A stretch of 64,000 nt of DNA from Pseudomonas fluorescens (GCF_019212185.1 NZ_CP078138.1:1594501-1658500); one strand, 5' to 3'. Positions 46,511 through 57,189 are shown, counted from the stretch's first letter. The notes: a model not told the origin generated them from the sequence alone. Made by a program: numbers and translations.

Positions 46511-47887
46511 ATGCCGAACGACTCCCGTCCTGCCGTACTCGAACTAATCGGTAATACGCCACTGGTGCGTGTCAGCCGCTTCGATACCGGGCCCTGCACG
46601 CTGTTTCTCAAACTCGAATCGCAGAATCCCGGGGGCTCGATCAAGGACCGCATCGGCCTGGCCATGATCGACGCCGCCGAGCGCGACGGGCGCTTGCGCC
46701 CTGGGGGAACCATTATTGAAGCGACGGCCGGGAACACCGGCCTGGGCCTGGCGCTGGTCGGGCGGGCGAAAGGCTACCGGGTGGTGCTGGTGGTGCCGGA
46801 CAAGATGTCCACCGAGAAAGTCCTGCACCTGAAGGCGATGGGCGCCGAAGTGCACATCACCCGCTCCGACGTCGGCAAGGGCCATCCCGAGTACTACCAG
46901 GATGTCGCCGCGCGCCTGGCGCAGGAGATTCCCCGGGCGTTCTTCGCCGATCAGTTCAACAACCCCGCCAACCCGCTGGCCCACGAATGCAGCACCGCGC
47001 CGGAGATCTGGGCGCAGACCCAGCATGATCTGGACGCTATTGTCGTTGGCGTCGGCTCGGCCGGCACCCTGACTGGGCTGACCCGATTCTTTCGTCGGGT
47101 GCAGCCTGACCTGGCGATGGTGCTGGCCGATCCGGTCGGCTCGGTGATGGCCGAGTACAGCCGCAGCGGCACCCTTGGCACCCCTGGGGCCTGGGCGGTG
47201 GAAGGCATAGGCGAGGACTTCATTCCCTCGATCGCCGACCTCTCCAGCGTGCGCCAGGCCTACTCGATCAGCGACGAAGAAAGTTTCGATCACGCCCGGC
47301 AGTTGCTGCGCGCCGAAGGCATTCTCGGCGGTTCATCGACGGGGACATTGCTGGCGGCGGCATTGCGCTACTGCCGCGAGCAAACCGAGCCGAAGCGGGT
47401 GGTCAGCTTCGTCTGTGATACCGGCACGCGCTATCTGTCCAAGGTCTACAACGACCAGTGGATGACCGATCAGGGCCTGCTGCAACGCAAGAGCTACGGA
47501 GACTTGAGGGATCTGATCGCTCGGCGTTTCGAGGATGGCCGGGTGATCAGCGTCGGGCCGGACGACACCTTGCTGACCGCCTTCCAGCGCATGCGTTTGG
47601 CCGATGTCTCGCAGTTGCCGGTGTTGGTGGATGGCCAGCGCCTGGTCGGGGTGATCGACGAGTCCGATATTTTGCTCGGCGTGCATCAGGACGCCGCGCA
47701 CCTGCGCCTGACCGTCGCCTCGGCCATGACCGACCAACTGCATACCCTGCCGGCCAGCACCTCGTTGGCCGAATTGCAGGCAGAACTCGACCGTGGCCTG
47801 GTGGCGATCATCGCCGATGGCCCGGTGTTCCATGGCCTGATTACCCGCGTCGATCTGCTCAATCATCTACGGAGATCCCTGACATGA
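46511..47887 (+). CDS. Cystathionine beta-synthase (PLP domain plus two CBS domains)
   Basis: The 458-residue enzyme condenses homocysteine and serine to cystathionine. The PLP lysine is Lys45 in GGSIKDRIG, EATAGNTGLGLA binds substrate near 70-80, and GVGSAGTLTG binds the phosphate near 178-187. The C-terminal ~125 residues hold a CBS pair (SYGDLRDLIARRFEDG onward, RLVGVIDESDILLG), a regulatory module for adenosine ligands. There is no heme domain. GAGGT precedes the ATG. It overlaps the next gene by ATGA. Confidence 0.93.
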   Translation: MPNDSRPAVLELIGNTPLVRVSRFDTGPCTLFLKLESQNPGGSIKDRIGLAMIDAAERDGRLRPGGTIIEATAGNTGLGLALVGRAKGYRVVLVVPDKMSTEKVLHLKAMGAEVHITRSDVGKGHPEYYQDVAARLAQEIPRAFFADQFNNPANPLAHECSTAPEIWAQTQHDLDAIVVGVGSAGTLTGLTRFFRRVQPDLAMVLADPVGSVMAEYSRSGTLGTPGAWAVEGIGEDFIPSIADLSSVRQAYSISDEESFDHARQLLRAEGILGGSSTGTLLAAALRYCREQTEPKRVVSFVCDTGTRYLSKVYNDQWMTDQGLLQRKSYGDLRDLIARRFEDGRVISVGPDDTLLTAFQRMRLADVSQLPVLVDGQRLVGVIDESDILLGVHQDAAHLRLTVASAMTDQLHTLPASTSLAELQAELDRGLVAIIADGPVFHGLITRVDLLNHLRRSLT

Positions 47888-49062
47888 GTGACCACGAGAA
47901 CCCCCCGGTGCCACAGGAGTTTGCCACCCGGGTGATCCACGCCGGGCAGGTTCCGGACCCGTCCACCGGAGCACTGATGCCGCCGATCTACGCCAACTCG
48001 ACCTATCTGCAACAAAGCCCCGGGGTGCATCAAGGCCTGGATTACGGGCGCTCCCACAACCCGACGCGTTTTGCTCTGGAGCGTTGTGTGGCCGACCTTG
48101 AAGGCGGCACCCGGGCCTTTGCCTTTGCCTCTGGGCTGGCGACCATTTCCACCGTGCTCGAGCTGCTCGACAGCGGCGCGCACATTGTCTCCGGCAACGA
48201 CCTCTACGGCGGGACCTTCCGCCTGTTCGACAAGGTCCGCCAGCGCAGCGCCGGGCATCGCTTCAGCTTCGTCGACCTGACTGACCTGTCGGCATTTGAA
48301 GCGGCATTGCAGGACGACACGCGGATGGTCATGGTGGAAACCCCAAGTAACCCGCTGTTGCGCCTGACTGACCTGAGCGCCATCGCCCGTATTTGCCGCC
48401 AGCGCGGCATCCTCTGTGTCGCCGACAACACCTTCGCCAGCCCCTGGGTGCAGCGGCCGCTGGAGCTGGGTTTTGACATCGTCCTGCATTCCACCACCAA
48501 GTACCTCAACGGCCACTCCGACGTGATTGGCGGGATCGCCGTGGTCGGACAAAACCCCGAGCTGGCGGAGCGCCTGGGGTTCCTGCAAAACGCCGTGGGC
48601 GCGATTGCCGGGCCGTTCGATGCGTTTCTGACCCTTCGCGGAGTCAAGACCCTGGCGCTACGCATGGAACGCCACTGCAGCAATGCGCTGGACCTGGCGC
48701 AGTGGCTGGAGCGTCAGCCGCAAGTGGCGCGAGTCTATTACCCAGGCTTGCCGTCCCATCCGCAGCATGCCTTGGCGCAACGGCAGATGCGCGGATTCGG
48801 CGGGATGATTTCCCTGGACCTGAACAGCGACCTGGCCGGTGCCCGGCGCTTCCTCGAAGCGGTGCAGATCTTTGCCCTGGCCGAGAGCCTGGGCGGGGTG
48901 GAAAGCCTGATCGAGCACCCGGCAATCATGACCCACGCCAGCATTCCGGTCGCCACCCGGGCGCAAATCGGCATTGGCGATGCACTGGTGCGCCTATCGG
49001 TGGGCGTGGAGGGTATCGAAGACCTGCGCGCCGATCTGGCCCAGGCGCTGGCGCAGATCTGA
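47884..49062 (+). CDS. Cystathionine gamma-lyase (Cys/Met metabolism PLP family)
   Basis: The 392-residue fold-type I enzyme has Lys206 in LHSTTKYLNGHSD forming the PLP Schiff base; YGRSHNPTRFALE and DNTFASPWVQRPL are family marks. Coupling to the beta-synthase gene makes gamma-lyase, which releases cysteine from cystathionine, the likeliest activity; cystathionine gamma-synthase or beta-lyase are less likely. The pair gives reverse transsulfuration from methionine to cysteine. A strong terminator follows. Confidence 0.92.
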   Translation: MSDHENPPVPQEFATRVIHAGQVPDPSTGALMPPIYANSTYLQQSPGVHQGLDYGRSHNPTRFALERCVADLEGGTRAFAFASGLATISTVLELLDSGAHIVSGNDLYGGTFRLFDKVRQRSAGHRFSFVDLTDLSAFEAALQDDTRMVMVETPSNPLLRLTDLSAIARICRQRGILCVADNTFASPWVQRPLELGFDIVLHSTTKYLNGHSDVIGGIAVVGQNPELAERLGFLQNAVGAIAGPFDAFLTLRGVKTLALRMERHCSNALDLAQWLERQPQVARVYYPGLPSHPQHALAQRQMRGFGGMISLDLNSDLAGARRFLEAVQIFALAESLGGVESLIEHPAIMTHASIPVATRAQIGIGDALVRLSVGVEGIEDLRADLAQALAQI

Positions 49063-49083
49063 CAGGCAGTTTCAGACCGGCAT

Positions 49084-49117
49084 AAAAAAACCGGAATCCA
49101 TGGCGGATTCCGGTTTT
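49084..49117. terminator. Bidirectional terminator between cystathionine lyase and ttgC
   Basis: AAAACCGGAATCC (49087-49099) pairs perfectly with GGATTCCGGTTTT (49105-49117), 5-base loop, with a seven-A run on the left giving T's on the minus strand. Confidence 0.92.
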
Positions 49118-49140
49118 CATGAGGCTCAAGGGTCTGGCAA

Positions 49141-50601
49141 TCAGAACATCTTGAGCTGCGGTGCGTCTTTGCTCACCGGCTCGTTCTGCGCGGTTTGCGC
49201 ATTCCAGCCGCCACCCAGGGCCTTGTACAGGTTCACTTCGCTGACCAGTTGCGACAGGCGATCAGTGATCAGCGATTGTTGCGAGCTGAACAGCTGACGC
49301 TGGGCGTCGAGGAAGGTCAGGTTGCTGTCGACGCCAATGCGGTAGCGACGCTCGGCCAGACGGTAGTAGGTCTGGTTGGCGTCCACCAAGTCACGCTGGG
49401 CCTGCAACTGCTGGTTGAAGGTCTGGCGTGCCGCGAGGCCGTCGGAGACTTCCTGGAAGGCAGTCTGAATCGACTTCTCGTACTGCGCGACGGTGATGTC
49501 TTTCTGGATTTTCGAATAGTCCAGGCTGGCACTCAACGCACCGGCGTTGAAGATCGGCAGGTTGATCTGTGGCTGGAACAACCAGGTTCCGGAACCGCCC
49601 TTGAACAGGCCCGAAAGGTCCGGGCTCAAGGTGCCGGCATTGGCGGTCAGGCTGATGCTTGGGAAGAACGCAGCCCGGGCGGCGCCGATGTTGGCATTGG
49701 CGGCCTTGAGGTTATGTTCGGCGGCGAGGATGTCCGGGCGTCGTTGCAACAGGTCCGACGGCAGGCCGGCCGGCACTTCGCTGAGCAGGTCGTCGGCCAG
49801 CGGCCGGGCGGCGGTCAGATTGCTCGGCACACCGGTGCCGAGCAGCAGCGTCAGGCCGTTTTCGTCCTGGGCGACCTGGCGGGTGTACTTGGCCAGTTGC
49901 ACCTTGGCGTTTTCCACCGAAGTGCGCGACTGACTCAGGTCCAGCGCCGAGGCCACGCCGACTTCGTTGCTACGCGCGGTGAGGCGGTAGCTTTCTTCGA
50001 AGGTGGCGAGGGTGTCCTGGGTCACCTTCAGCAGTTCCTTGTCGGCCTGCCACGTCAGGTAAGCATTGGCGACGTTGGCCACCAGGCTGATCTGCGTGCT
50101 GCGGCGGGCTTCTTCGGAGGCGAAGTAGGTCTGCAACGCCTGTTCGTTGAGGCTGCGAACGCGACCGAAGAGGTCGAGCTCGTAGGCGCTGACACCCAGG
50201 GTCGCCGAGTACGAGCTGCTGATGCTCGACTCGCCAGTCTGCGACGCGTCAGCCGGCAGGCGTTGGCGACTGCCGCTGCCGTTGGCTGACACTGCCGGGA
50301 ACAGGTCGGCGCGGGAAATGCGGTATTGGGCCGCATAGGCGTCGATGTTCAGGGCGGCGACACGCAGGTCACGGTTATTTTCCAGTGCGACCTGGATCAG
50401 CTGTTGCAGCGCCGGATCATGGAAAAACTGCTTCCAGCCTTGTTCCGCCGCGGCCTGGCTGGCCGCTTCGGCCGGCGTATAGGCCGGACCTTGCGGGTAC
50501 TGCCCGGCCACCGGGGTTTCGGGCTGCTGATACTCGGGGATCAGCGAGCAGCCACCGAGCACGAACGCGGCGATGGCTAGGGAGAGTAGTGACTTGCTCA
50601 T
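49141..50601 (-). CDS. ttgC: RND efflux outer-membrane channel (TtgC/EmhC/OprM family)
   Basis: The 486-residue TolC-family lipoprotein has lipobox VLGGC (Cys18) and two repeated OEP domains. It shows family phrases [24 protein letters not shown] and [31 protein letters not shown] (given in part). It forms the exit duct for TtgAB. Its ATG overlaps the ttgB stop by 4 bases. Confidence 0.96.
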   Translation of the reverse strand: MSKSLLSLAIAAFVLGGCSLIPEYQQPETPVAGQYPQGPAYTPAEAASQAAAEQGWKQFFHDPALQQLIQVALENNRDLRVAALNIDAYAAQYRISRADLFPAVSANGSGSRQRLPADASQTGESSISSSYSATLGVSAYELDLFGRVRSLNEQALQTYFASEEARRSTQISLVANVANAYLTWQADKELLKVTQDTLATFEESYRLTARSNEVGVASALDLSQSRTSVENAKVQLAKYTRQVAQDENGLTLLLGTGVPSNLTAARPLADDLLSEVPAGLPSDLLQRRPDILAAEHNLKAANANIGAARAAFFPSISLTANAGTLSPDLSGLFKGGSGTWLFQPQINLPIFNAGALSASLDYSKIQKDITVAQYEKSIQTAFQEVSDGLAARQTFNQQLQAQRDLVDANQTYYRLAERRYRIGVDSNLTFLDAQRQLFSSQQSLITDRLSQLVSEVNLYKALGGGWNAQTAQNEPVSKDAPQLKMF

Positions 50602-53600
50602 TGGCCAGCCTCTTTAGGAGTTTCAGTTGCGCCATCCTGGTCAGCTTTTTTGCGCTGCCCCATAGACGACACGGTGACAAAGAACAGTGGGACCCAGAAG
50701 ATCGCCAGTACGGTGGCGGTGATCATACCGCCGATCACCCCGGTACCGATGGCATGCTGGCTACCCGAACCTGCGCCGGTGGAAATGGCCAACGGAACCA
50801 CACCCAGGACGAATGCCAACGAGGTCATGATGATCGGGCGCAAACGCATCCGGCAGGCTTCGATGGCCGCATCCGTGAGACTGCGTCCCTGTTCATGCAG
50901 CTCCTTGGCAAATTCGACAATCAGAATGGCGTTTTTCGCCGCCAACCCGATGGTTGTCAACAAACCTACCTGGAAGTACACGTCGTTGGACAAGCCGCGC
51001 AAGCTGGTCGCCAGCAGGGCACCGATGATCCCCAGCGGCACCACCAACATCACCGCGATCGGAATCGACCAGCTTTCGTACAGCGCCGCCAGACACAGGA
51101 ACACCATCAGCAGCGACAAGGCGTACAGCGCTGGCGCCTGGGAACCGGACAGACGTTCCTCGTAGGACAAACCGGTCCAGGAGATACCGACACCGGCCGG
51201 CAGCTTCTTCGCCAGCGCCTCGACTTCGGCCATGGCTTCACCGGTGGAGTAGCCCGGGGCCGGGGCACCAAGGATTTCCATCGCTTCCACGCCGTTGTAG
51301 CGCGCCAGTTTCGGCGAGCCGTAGATCCAGGTGCCCTTGGCGAAGGCCGAGAACGGCACCATGGTTCCCTGGCTGTTGCGCACGTACCACTTCTTCAGGT
51401 CTTCCGGGGTCATCCGCGAGCCAGGCTGACCCTGGATGTAGACCTTTTTCACCCGACCACGGTCGATGAAGTCGTTGACGTAGCTACTGCCCAGGGCAAT
51501 CGACAGGGTGTTGTTGATTTCGGTCAGCGTGACGCCCAGGGCGCTGGCTTTCTCGTCATCGATTTCCAGTTGGTATTGCGGTTCGTCGTTCAGGCCGTTC
51601 GGACGCACCTGCGACAGCACCTTGCTCTGCGCGGCCATGCCGAGGAACTGGTTGCGCGCTTCCATCAGCTTGTCGTGACCGATACCGGCGCGGTCCTGCA
51701 GAAACACGTCGAAACCGGTGGCGTTACCCAATTCCAGTACGGCCGGCGGGGCGAACGCAAACACCATCGCATCGCGGAAGGTGAAGAAGTGCTGTTGGGC
51801 ACGGGCCGCGACCTTGAACACGCTGTTGTCGGCGTTACGCTCGTCCCATGGCTTGAGCATGATGAACGCCATACCCGAACTCTGGCCACGACCGGCAAAG
51901 TTGAAGCCGTTGACGGTAAACACCGAGGCCACCGCATCGCCTTCACCGCCATCCTTGTTCGGACGCAGCAGGAACTCGCGCATTTCGTCCACGACCACCT
52001 GGGTCCGTGCGGCGCTGGAACCGGCTGGCGTCTGCACCTGAGCGAACAGAACGCCCTGGTCTTCTTCCGGCAGGAACGCCGTTGGGATGCGGGTGAACAG
52101 CCAGATCATGCCGACCACGATGATCAGGTAGGCCAGCAGGTACGGCGCTTTATGCTTGAGGATGCTGCCGACGCCGCGCTCATAGCGGCGCACACCGTTG
52201 TCGAAGTTACGGTTGAACCAGCCGAAGAAGCCGCGCTTCGGTACGCCGTGCTCGCCATGGGGAATGGCCTTGAGCATGGTGGCGCAGAGCGCCGGGGTGA
52301 AGATCAGTGCGACCAATACCGACAGGGCCATGGCCGACACGATGGTGATCGAGAACTGCTTGTAGATCACACCGGTGGAGCCGCTGAAGAACGCCATCGG
52401 CAACAGAACGGCGGACAGCACCAGGGCAATACCGACCAACGCGCCCTGGATCTGGCCCATGGACTTCTTGGTCGCTTCCTTGGGTGACAGGCCTTCTTCG
52501 CTCATCACCCGTTCGACGTTTTCCACCACGACGATGGCGTCGTCCACCAGCAAGCCGATGGCCAGGACCATACCGAACATGGTCAGGGTGTTGATGCTGA
52601 AACCGAACGCGGCAAGGATACCGAAGGTCCCCAGCAGTACCACGGGCACGGTCATCGTGGTGATGACGGTGGCGCGGAAGTTCTGCAGGAACAGGAACAT
52701 CACCAGGAACACCAGCACGATCGCTTCGACCAGGGTCTCAACCACACCCTTGATCGACTCGGTCACCACTGGGGTGGTGTCGTACGGGAACACCACTTCC
52801 ATGCCTTCAGGGAAGAATGGCTTGAGGCTTTCGATGGTTGTGCGCAGGGCCTTGGCGGTGTCGAGGGCGTTGGCACCGGTGGCCAGTTTCACAGCCAGGC
52901 CGGACGCCGGCGCACCGTTGAACTGGGCGTTGATGCTGTAGTTCTCGCCACCGAGGGCAACGTCGGCGACGTCTTTCAGGCGAACCTGGGAACCGTCCTT
53001 GTTGACCTTGAGCAGGATTTCATTGAACTGCTCTGCGGTCTGCAGGCGGGTCTTGCCGATGATGGTGGCGTTGAGCTGAGTGCCAGGCAGCGCTGGCAAG
53101 CCGCCGAGCTGGCCGGACGAGACCTGGACGTTCTGCGCCGCCACGGCGGTTTTCACGTCGACCGGGGTCAGGTTGTAGTTGTTCAGCTTGGCCGGGTCGA
53201 GCCAGATACGCATGGCGTACTGCGCACCGAAGACCTGGAAGTCACCGACACCGGCGGTCCGCGAGATCGGGTCCTGCATGTTGGACACGATGTAGTTGGA
53301 CAGGTCGTCCTTGGTCATGCTGCCGTCACGCGACACCACGCCGATCACCAGCAGGAAGTTCTTCACTGCCTTGGTCACGCGGATACCTTGTTGCTGCACT
53401 TCCTGCGGCAACAGCGGGGTGGCCAGGTTCAGCTTGTTCTGGACCTGGACCTGCGCGGTGTCGGAGTTAGTGCCTTGCTCGAAGGTGGCGGTGATGGTCA
53501 TGGTGCCGTCGGAGTTACTTTCCGAAGACACATAACGCAGGTTGTCGATACCGTTGAGCTGCTGCTCGATCACTTGCACCACGGTGTCCTGCACGGTTTG

Positions 53601-53762
53601 TGCAGAGGCGCCTGGGTAGGTCACGGAGATGGCGATCGCCGGTGGGGCGATGCTCGGGTATTGGTTGATCGGCAACTTGAGGATCGATAGAGCCCCGACC
53701 AGCATGATCACCAGGGCAATTACCCAGGCGAAAATCGGACGGTCGATAAAGAATTTCGACAT
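50598..53762 (-). CDS. ttgB: RND efflux pump, inner-membrane transporter (TtgB/EmhB/MexB family)
   Basis: The 1054-residue HAE1 transporter expels organic solvents, antibiotics and aromatic compounds using proton motive force. Twelve helices flank two large periplasmic loops. The proton-relay aspartates are in [20 protein letters not shown], and the N-terminus [20 protein letters not shown] is typical. Length is as for MexB. It starts 3 bp after the ttgA stop. Confidence 0.97.
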   Translation of the reverse strand: MSKFFIDRPIFAWVIALVIMLVGALSILKLPINQYPSIAPPAIAISVTYPGASAQTVQDTVVQVIEQQLNGIDNLRYVSSESNSDGTMTITATFEQGTNSDTAQVQVQNKLNLATPLLPQEVQQQGIRVTKAVKNFLLVIGVVSRDGSMTKDDLSNYIVSNMQDPISRTAGVGDFQVFGAQYAMRIWLDPAKLNNYNLTPVDVKTAVAAQNVQVSSGQLGGLPALPGTQLNATIIGKTRLQTAEQFNEILLKVNKDGSQVRLKDVADVALGGENYSINAQFNGAPASGLAVKLATGANALDTAKALRTTIESLKPFFPEGMEVVFPYDTTPVVTESIKGVVETLVEAIVLVFLVMFLFLQNFRATVITTMTVPVVLLGTFGILAAFGFSINTLTMFGMVLAIGLLVDDAIVVVENVERVMSEEGLSPKEATKKSMGQIQGALVGIALVLSAVLLPMAFFSGSTGVIYKQFSITIVSAMALSVLVALIFTPALCATMLKAIPHGEHGVPKRGFFGWFNRNFDNGVRRYERGVGSILKHKAPYLLAYLIIVVGMIWLFTRIPTAFLPEEDQGVLFAQVQTPAGSSAARTQVVVDEMREFLLRPNKDGGEGDAVASVFTVNGFNFAGRGQSSGMAFIMLKPWDERNADNSVFKVAARAQQHFFTFRDAMVFAFAPPAVLELGNATGFDVFLQDRAGIGHDKLMEARNQFLGMAAQSKVLSQVRPNGLNDEPQYQLEIDDEKASALGVTLTEINNTLSIALGSSYVNDFIDRGRVKKVYIQGQPGSRMTPEDLKKWYVRNSQGTMVPFSAFAKGTWIYGSPKLARYNGVEAMEILGAPAPGYSTGEAMAEVEALAKKLPAGVGISWTGLSYEERLSGSQAPALYALSLLMVFLCLAALYESWSIPIAVMLVVPLGIIGALLATSLRGLSNDVYFQVGLLTTIGLAAKNAILIVEFAKELHEQGRSLTDAAIEACRMRLRPIIMTSLAFVLGVVPLAISTGAGSGSQHAIGTGVIGGMITATVLAIFWVPLFFVTVSSMGQRKKADQDGATETPKEAGQ

Positions 53763-53765
53763 GGT

Positions 53766-54923
53766 TTACTCCCCTTTGCCGCCCGCAGCTTTGTCTGTTG
53801 CCTGTGCAGGGGCCGGGTTTTTCACGGATACGTTGGTCGCTTCGCTGACTTTCACTTCAACGCCGGGTTTAACGTACTGCAGGCCTTCGGTAATCAGGCG
53901 GTCGCCGGCCTTGAGGCCGTCTTCGATCAGCCATTGGCTGCCGACGGTGCGGCTGGCCTTGAGTTGGCGCAGTTCGACCTTATTGTCCGGGCCCACCACC
54001 AGAGCGGTCGGGCTGCCCTTGAGGTCACGGGTCACGCCTTGTTGTGGGGCGAGAATCGCGGCGCTGTTCACACCCGCTTGCAGTTGGGCGTGAACGAACA
54101 TGCCCGGCAGCAGGGTGTGGTCAGGGTTGGGGAACACGGCGCGCAGGGTCACCGAGCCGGTGGTCTGGTCAACCGAGACTTCGGAGAACTCCAGCTTGCC
54201 CTGTTGCTTGTACTGGCTGCCGTCTTCGAGGGTCAGCTTGACCATCGCCGCGTTGTCGCCGGCTTTTTGCAGGCGACCGCTTTCCAGTTCGCGGCGCAGC
54301 TCAAGCAGCTCGACCGAGGACTGGGTCACGTCGACATAGATCGGGTCCAGTTGCTGGATCACTGCCATGGCTTCGGTCTGGCCATTGTTCACCAGTGCAC
54401 CTTCGGTGACGGTGGAACGACCGATGCGCCCAGTCAGTGGAGCCAGGACCTTGGTGTAACGCAGGTTGATCTGTGCGGTTTGCAGGGACGCTTCGGACTG
54501 CAGGCGGTTAGCCATGGCCGTGTCGTATTCCTGACGGCTGACCGCCTGTTCGTCGACCAGTTGCTTGTAGCGATCGGAGATCGATTTGGTCGATTGCAGG
54601 TTGGCCTGGGCACTGTTCAGCGTGGCTTGGTACACCGATGGATCGATCTGGTAGAGCTGCTGGCCTTCCTTGACGTCGCCGCCTTCCTTGAACAGGCGCT
54701 TGAGAATGATGCCGTTGACCTGTGGACGAACTTCGGCGATGCGATAGGCCGTGGTGCGGCCTGGCAGTTCGGAAGTCAGGGTAAAGGCTTGTGGTTGGAG
54801 GGTAACGACGCCGACCTGAGGGGCTTGTGCGACGGGAGCCGCCTCTTCCTTTTTACATCCGCTGAGCAGCGATGCCAGGGCGACGGCAGTGACCAGAGCG
54901 GTAACAGCTGGCTTGAATTGCAT
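53766..54923 (-). CDS. ttgA: RND efflux membrane-fusion lipoprotein (TtgA/EmhA/MexA family)
   Basis: The 385-residue adaptor begins MQFKPAVTALVTAVALASLL with SGC as lipobox (Cys23). A biotinyl-like domain, an alpha hairpin (SAQANLQSTKSISDRYKQLV to SEASLQTAQINLRYTKVLAPL) and a beta barrel follow. It links TtgB to TtgC. GAGGA lies 6-7 bases before the ATG. First gene of the operon; the operator region is 88-123 bp upstream. Confidence 0.96.
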   Translation of the reverse strand: MQFKPAVTALVTAVALASLLSGCKKEEAAPVAQAPQVGVVTLQPQAFTLTSELPGRTTAYRIAEVRPQVNGIILKRLFKEGGDVKEGQQLYQIDPSVYQATLNSAQANLQSTKSISDRYKQLVDEQAVSRQEYDTAMANRLQSEASLQTAQINLRYTKVLAPLTGRIGRSTVTEGALVNNGQTEAMAVIQQLDPIYVDVTQSSVELLELRRELESGRLQKAGDNAAMVKLTLEDGSQYKQQGKLEFSEVSVDQTTGSVTLRAVFPNPDHTLLPGMFVHAQLQAGVNSAAILAPQQGVTRDLKGSPTALVVGPDNKVELRQLKASRTVGSQWLIEDGLKAGDRLITEGLQYVKPGVEVKVSEATNVSVKNPAPAQATDKAAGGKGE

Positions 54924-55010
54924 GAAGATCCTCGGGTCAGGCGCGCTCGATGCGCACTAGAAAAGTGGAAAGGTAAAAAATCAGTGCTGAGTGGATAAGT
55001 AGCTTGCTAA

Positions 55011-55046
55011 GGAATATACTTACGTTCATGGTTGTTTGTAAATACC
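55011..55046 (-). promoter_or_regulatory. TtgR operator and ttgA promoter
   Basis: On the minus strand this reads TATTTACAAACAACCATG followed by AACGTAAGTATATTCC, nearly identical to the TtgR operator of P. putida as I recall it (one substitution noticed). It contains the pseudo-palindrome TTACAAAC...GTAAG and a -10-like TATATT. TetR-type repression released by drugs or phenols is expected. Confidence 0.85.
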
Positions 55047-55189
55047 TTGAAGGCGGCTCAATCCTTTCAGCCGCAGTGTTTCAAGGTGTGAATTGTAGGC
55101 TGGGGAGCAGGCCCGAAAGAGGTCTCCCCACATTTGTTCAGATGCTGTTCAGGCATCGCCGAAGGATCCCTGATTGAGGTTTTACTGCC

Positions 55190-55822
55190 ATGGTTCGTCG
55201 CACCAAAGAGGAAGCTCAAGAAACCCGTAGCCAGATTCTCGAAGCCGCAGAGCAAGCCTTTTACGAACGGGGCGTGGCGCGCACGACGCTGGCCGATATC
55301 GCGACCCTCGCCGGGGTGACGCGTGGCGCGATCTATTGGCATTTCAGCAACAAGGCCGATCTGGTCCAGGCCATGCTGGACAGCCTGCGTGAGCCACTGG
55401 ATGAGATGGCGCGCGCCAGCGAGAGTGAAGAGGAAGAAGATCCCCTGGGCTGCATGCGCAAGCTGCTGATTCATTTGTTTCATCAAGTTGCCCTGGACCC
55501 GAAGACCCGTCGCATCAATGAAATTCTGTTTCACAAGTGCGAATTCACTGATGAAATGTGTGATCTGCGCGAGCAACGGCGCACGGTTAGCACGGACTGC
55601 AACCTGCGGATCGGGCTGGCGCTGCGTAATGCGGTCAATCGTGGACAACTGCCGGAAAACCTCGACACCGCCCGCGCTGCGATAACCATTCACGCATACA
55701 TTGATGGCATCCTCTATCAATGGTTACTCGCTCCCGAGAGCTTTGCGCTGCATCAGGAGGCCGAGCGTTGGGTCGACAGCGGCCTGGACATGCTTCGCCT
55801 GAGTCCCAGCCTGCGTAATTGA
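55190..55822 (+). CDS. ttgR: TetR-family repressor of the efflux operon (TtgR/EmhR)
   Basis: The 210-residue regulator starts [20 protein letters not shown] and has the helix-turn-helix [27 protein letters not shown] at about 32-58. This N-terminal region is nearly invariant among AcrR/TtgR/NalC-like repressors. The ligand domain (about 70-205) contains conserved [15 protein letters not shown]. It is divergent from ttgABC with the operator between. GAGG lies 10 bases before the ATG. Confidence 0.96.
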   Translation: MVRRTKEEAQETRSQILEAAEQAFYERGVARTTLADIATLAGVTRGAIYWHFSNKADLVQAMLDSLREPLDEMARASESEEEEDPLGCMRKLLIHLFHQVALDPKTRRINEILFHKCEFTDEMCDLREQRRTVSTDCNLRIGLALRNAVNRGQLPENLDTARAAITIHAYIDGILYQWLLAPESFALHQEAERWVDSGLDMLRLSPSLRN

Positions 55823-55867
55823 GTCAGGTTGTGTCAATAACGAAAGGGGCTTCAGTCCCTGATCGAG

Positions 55868-55894
55868 GCACCTTTTCGCGATGGGGTGCTTTTA
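55868..55894 (+). terminator. Possible weak terminator after ttgR
   Basis: GCACC (55868-55872) and GGTGC (55885-55889) form a short stem with a 12-base loop followed by TTTTA. The stem is only 5 bp, so confidence is low. Confidence 0.4.
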
Positions 55895-55968
55895 TATACG
55901 GACACCCGTCGCCTTGATACATGGCGAACTACGTATTTTGTAGGGAATTTGTGTCGAGGATGTGAATG

Positions 55969-55993
55969 GGCGTGCCTGTACCAGAGGCACGCC
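55969..55993. terminator. Hairpin downstream of the small exported-protein pair
   Basis: GGCGTGCC (55969-55976) and GGCACGCC (55986-55993) form a perfect 8-bp stem with a 9-base loop, 44 bp from the stop of the 166-residue exported protein. No T run follows on the minus strand. Confidence 0.5.
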
Positions 55994-56036
55994 GCGGCGA
56001 TGGCTGTCTGCCCGGGTTGCCCCTGGCGACAGGTTG

Positions 56037-56537
56037 CTACTTGTTGATGCTCAGTTCAACGGCGTAGCTGAAAGGCGGTCTTGTCAGCTTTTTGGTCGTG
56101 ACCCCCTGGCACCTGTATTTCCCGCTTCCTGACGATTCCACGGCGGTTTGCCAGACAGGTTTATAGTCAGGCGCCAGAACGCCGTAGCCTACCGGTGCCT
56201 CCATTCTGGTTTTCAATCGGCAACGCTGACCATGGGCTTCAAACTCCAGATCGAGGGTCACCGGTTCGACTTTGTTGCGGCGCGGTTGCCAATTCGGGGA
56301 GTCGAGCGTGAAAGGTCGGCTGTATGGAATATCGATGATTTCGTAGGTGCCAGGTCCGACATTGAACGTGATCAAGGGGCCATTGAGTGCAACTTCAAGT
56401 CCAGTGATGCTTTTCAATTTCATCGTGCCAAAAGTGTTGTTAACGACTTTAACGCTGATCACTGTGTTGCTCATGCTGTGCGCGTTGAATGAGCACAGTA
56501 ATAACAGGGCGCACGTACTGATGCTGAGTGTCTTCAT
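56037..56537 (-). CDS. Small exported protein of unknown function (second of a tandem pair)
   Basis: The 166-residue product has a signal peptide (MKTLSISTCALLLLCSFNAH, cleavage near HS-MSNT). The mature part is predicted beta-rich, with two cysteines (GQRCRLKT and KYRCQGVT) that could form a disulfide. It ends PPFSYAVELSINK. Compared with the gene upstream, spacing of the cysteine-containing strands and the final aromatic strand (FSYAVELS versus YPYSMAIEFS) suggest shared ancestry, though identity is low. Codon use is less GC-rich than that of neighbours. I recognise no domain and assign no function. Confidence 0.75.
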   Translation of the reverse strand: MKTLSISTCALLLLCSFNAHSMSNTVISVKVVNNTFGTMKLKSITGLEVALNGPLITFNVGPGTYEIIDIPYSRPFTLDSPNWQPRRNKVEPVTLDLEFEAHGQRCRLKTRMEAPVGYGVLAPDYKPVWQTAVESSGSGKYRCQGVTTKKLTRPPFSYAVELSINK

Positions 56538-56565
56538 TTTTATTTTGCTCTCGGTGAGTTACCGC

Positions 56566-57087
56566 TCATTCGAAACTGAATTCGATGGCCATGCTGTAAG
56601 GGTATGACTGCTTCACTTGCAGGATTTCGGTAGAACAGTCAGCGGCCTCGCTGCCCGTTGATTTGCCATAGCCTGACCAATGGGGCACCCGCTCAATGTC
56701 ACCCTCTTCGTCTTTCAGACTGACTTCGATCGTGGCGGTGAACTGGCATTGCTTGTTGCCTGAGACATAGGAGAACGTCTCGGTCAGTACCGTCGGTTTG
56801 GCGAGCCCGATAGAGCTGAAGTAGTTGGGGAAGTCTGCGGCAAACTCGGTCGTGCCTTTGACGGGCACATCGAAGTCAGTGAGCGGGTAGGGTGCATTGC
56901 TCATCTTTTTGGATGGCGTCGCAACACTCATTTTTTGTGGGGTAAGGTTTTTGATGTAGGAGTGGATCGTGGTGGTGTCCAGATCCTCTGACAATGAAAT
57001 TGCCGGGTAACTGTCTGCAGCGCAATAACTGCTGATGGCCAGGCTGAGTGTCAATCCACTTGCGAATTGCTTGATAAAAGTTGGCAT
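56566..57087 (-). CDS. Small exported protein of unknown function (first of a tandem pair)
   Basis: The 173-residue product has a signal peptide (MPTFIKQFASGLTLSLAISS, cleavage near YCAA-DSYP). The mature part has KNLTPQKMSVATPSKKMS, a beta-rich centre and two cysteines (NKQCQFTA and AADCSTEI), and ends SYPYSMAIEFSFE. The ATG at 57085-57087 starts the signal sequence; a TTG at 57159 would add 24 residues without a ribosome site. It is 28 bp upstream of the related 166-residue gene and probably forms a two-gene operon with it. Function unknown. Confidence 0.72.
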   Translation of the reverse strand: MPTFIKQFASGLTLSLAISSYCAADSYPAISLSEDLDTTTIHSYIKNLTPQKMSVATPSKKMSNAPYPLTDFDVPVKGTTEFAADFPNYFSSIGLAKPTVLTETFSYVSGNKQCQFTATIEVSLKDEEGDIERVPHWSGYGKSTGSEAADCSTEILQVKQSYPYSMAIEFSFE

Positions 57088-57172
57088 CGGCTTAAATCCA
57101 TTTAAGTTGATGTTTGTTGGGCGGCAGATAATTCTTGATGGATCGGAAGGGTTAATCAACGCGTATGGGTAA

Positions 57173-57189
57173 AGGAGTTATTAGCTCCT
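57173..57189. promoter_or_regulatory. Inverted repeat upstream of the exported-protein pair
   Basis: AGGAGTTATTAGCTCCT has 5-base outer arms and a partly symmetric core. It lies 86 bp upstream of the first exported-protein ATG and could be an operator or a small hairpin. Confidence 0.35.

Noticed and set aside
50385..52487. 700-codon plus-strand frame opposite ttgB and ttgC
   Set aside because: Antisense shadow of the RND pump genes, with no ribosome site or recognisable domain.
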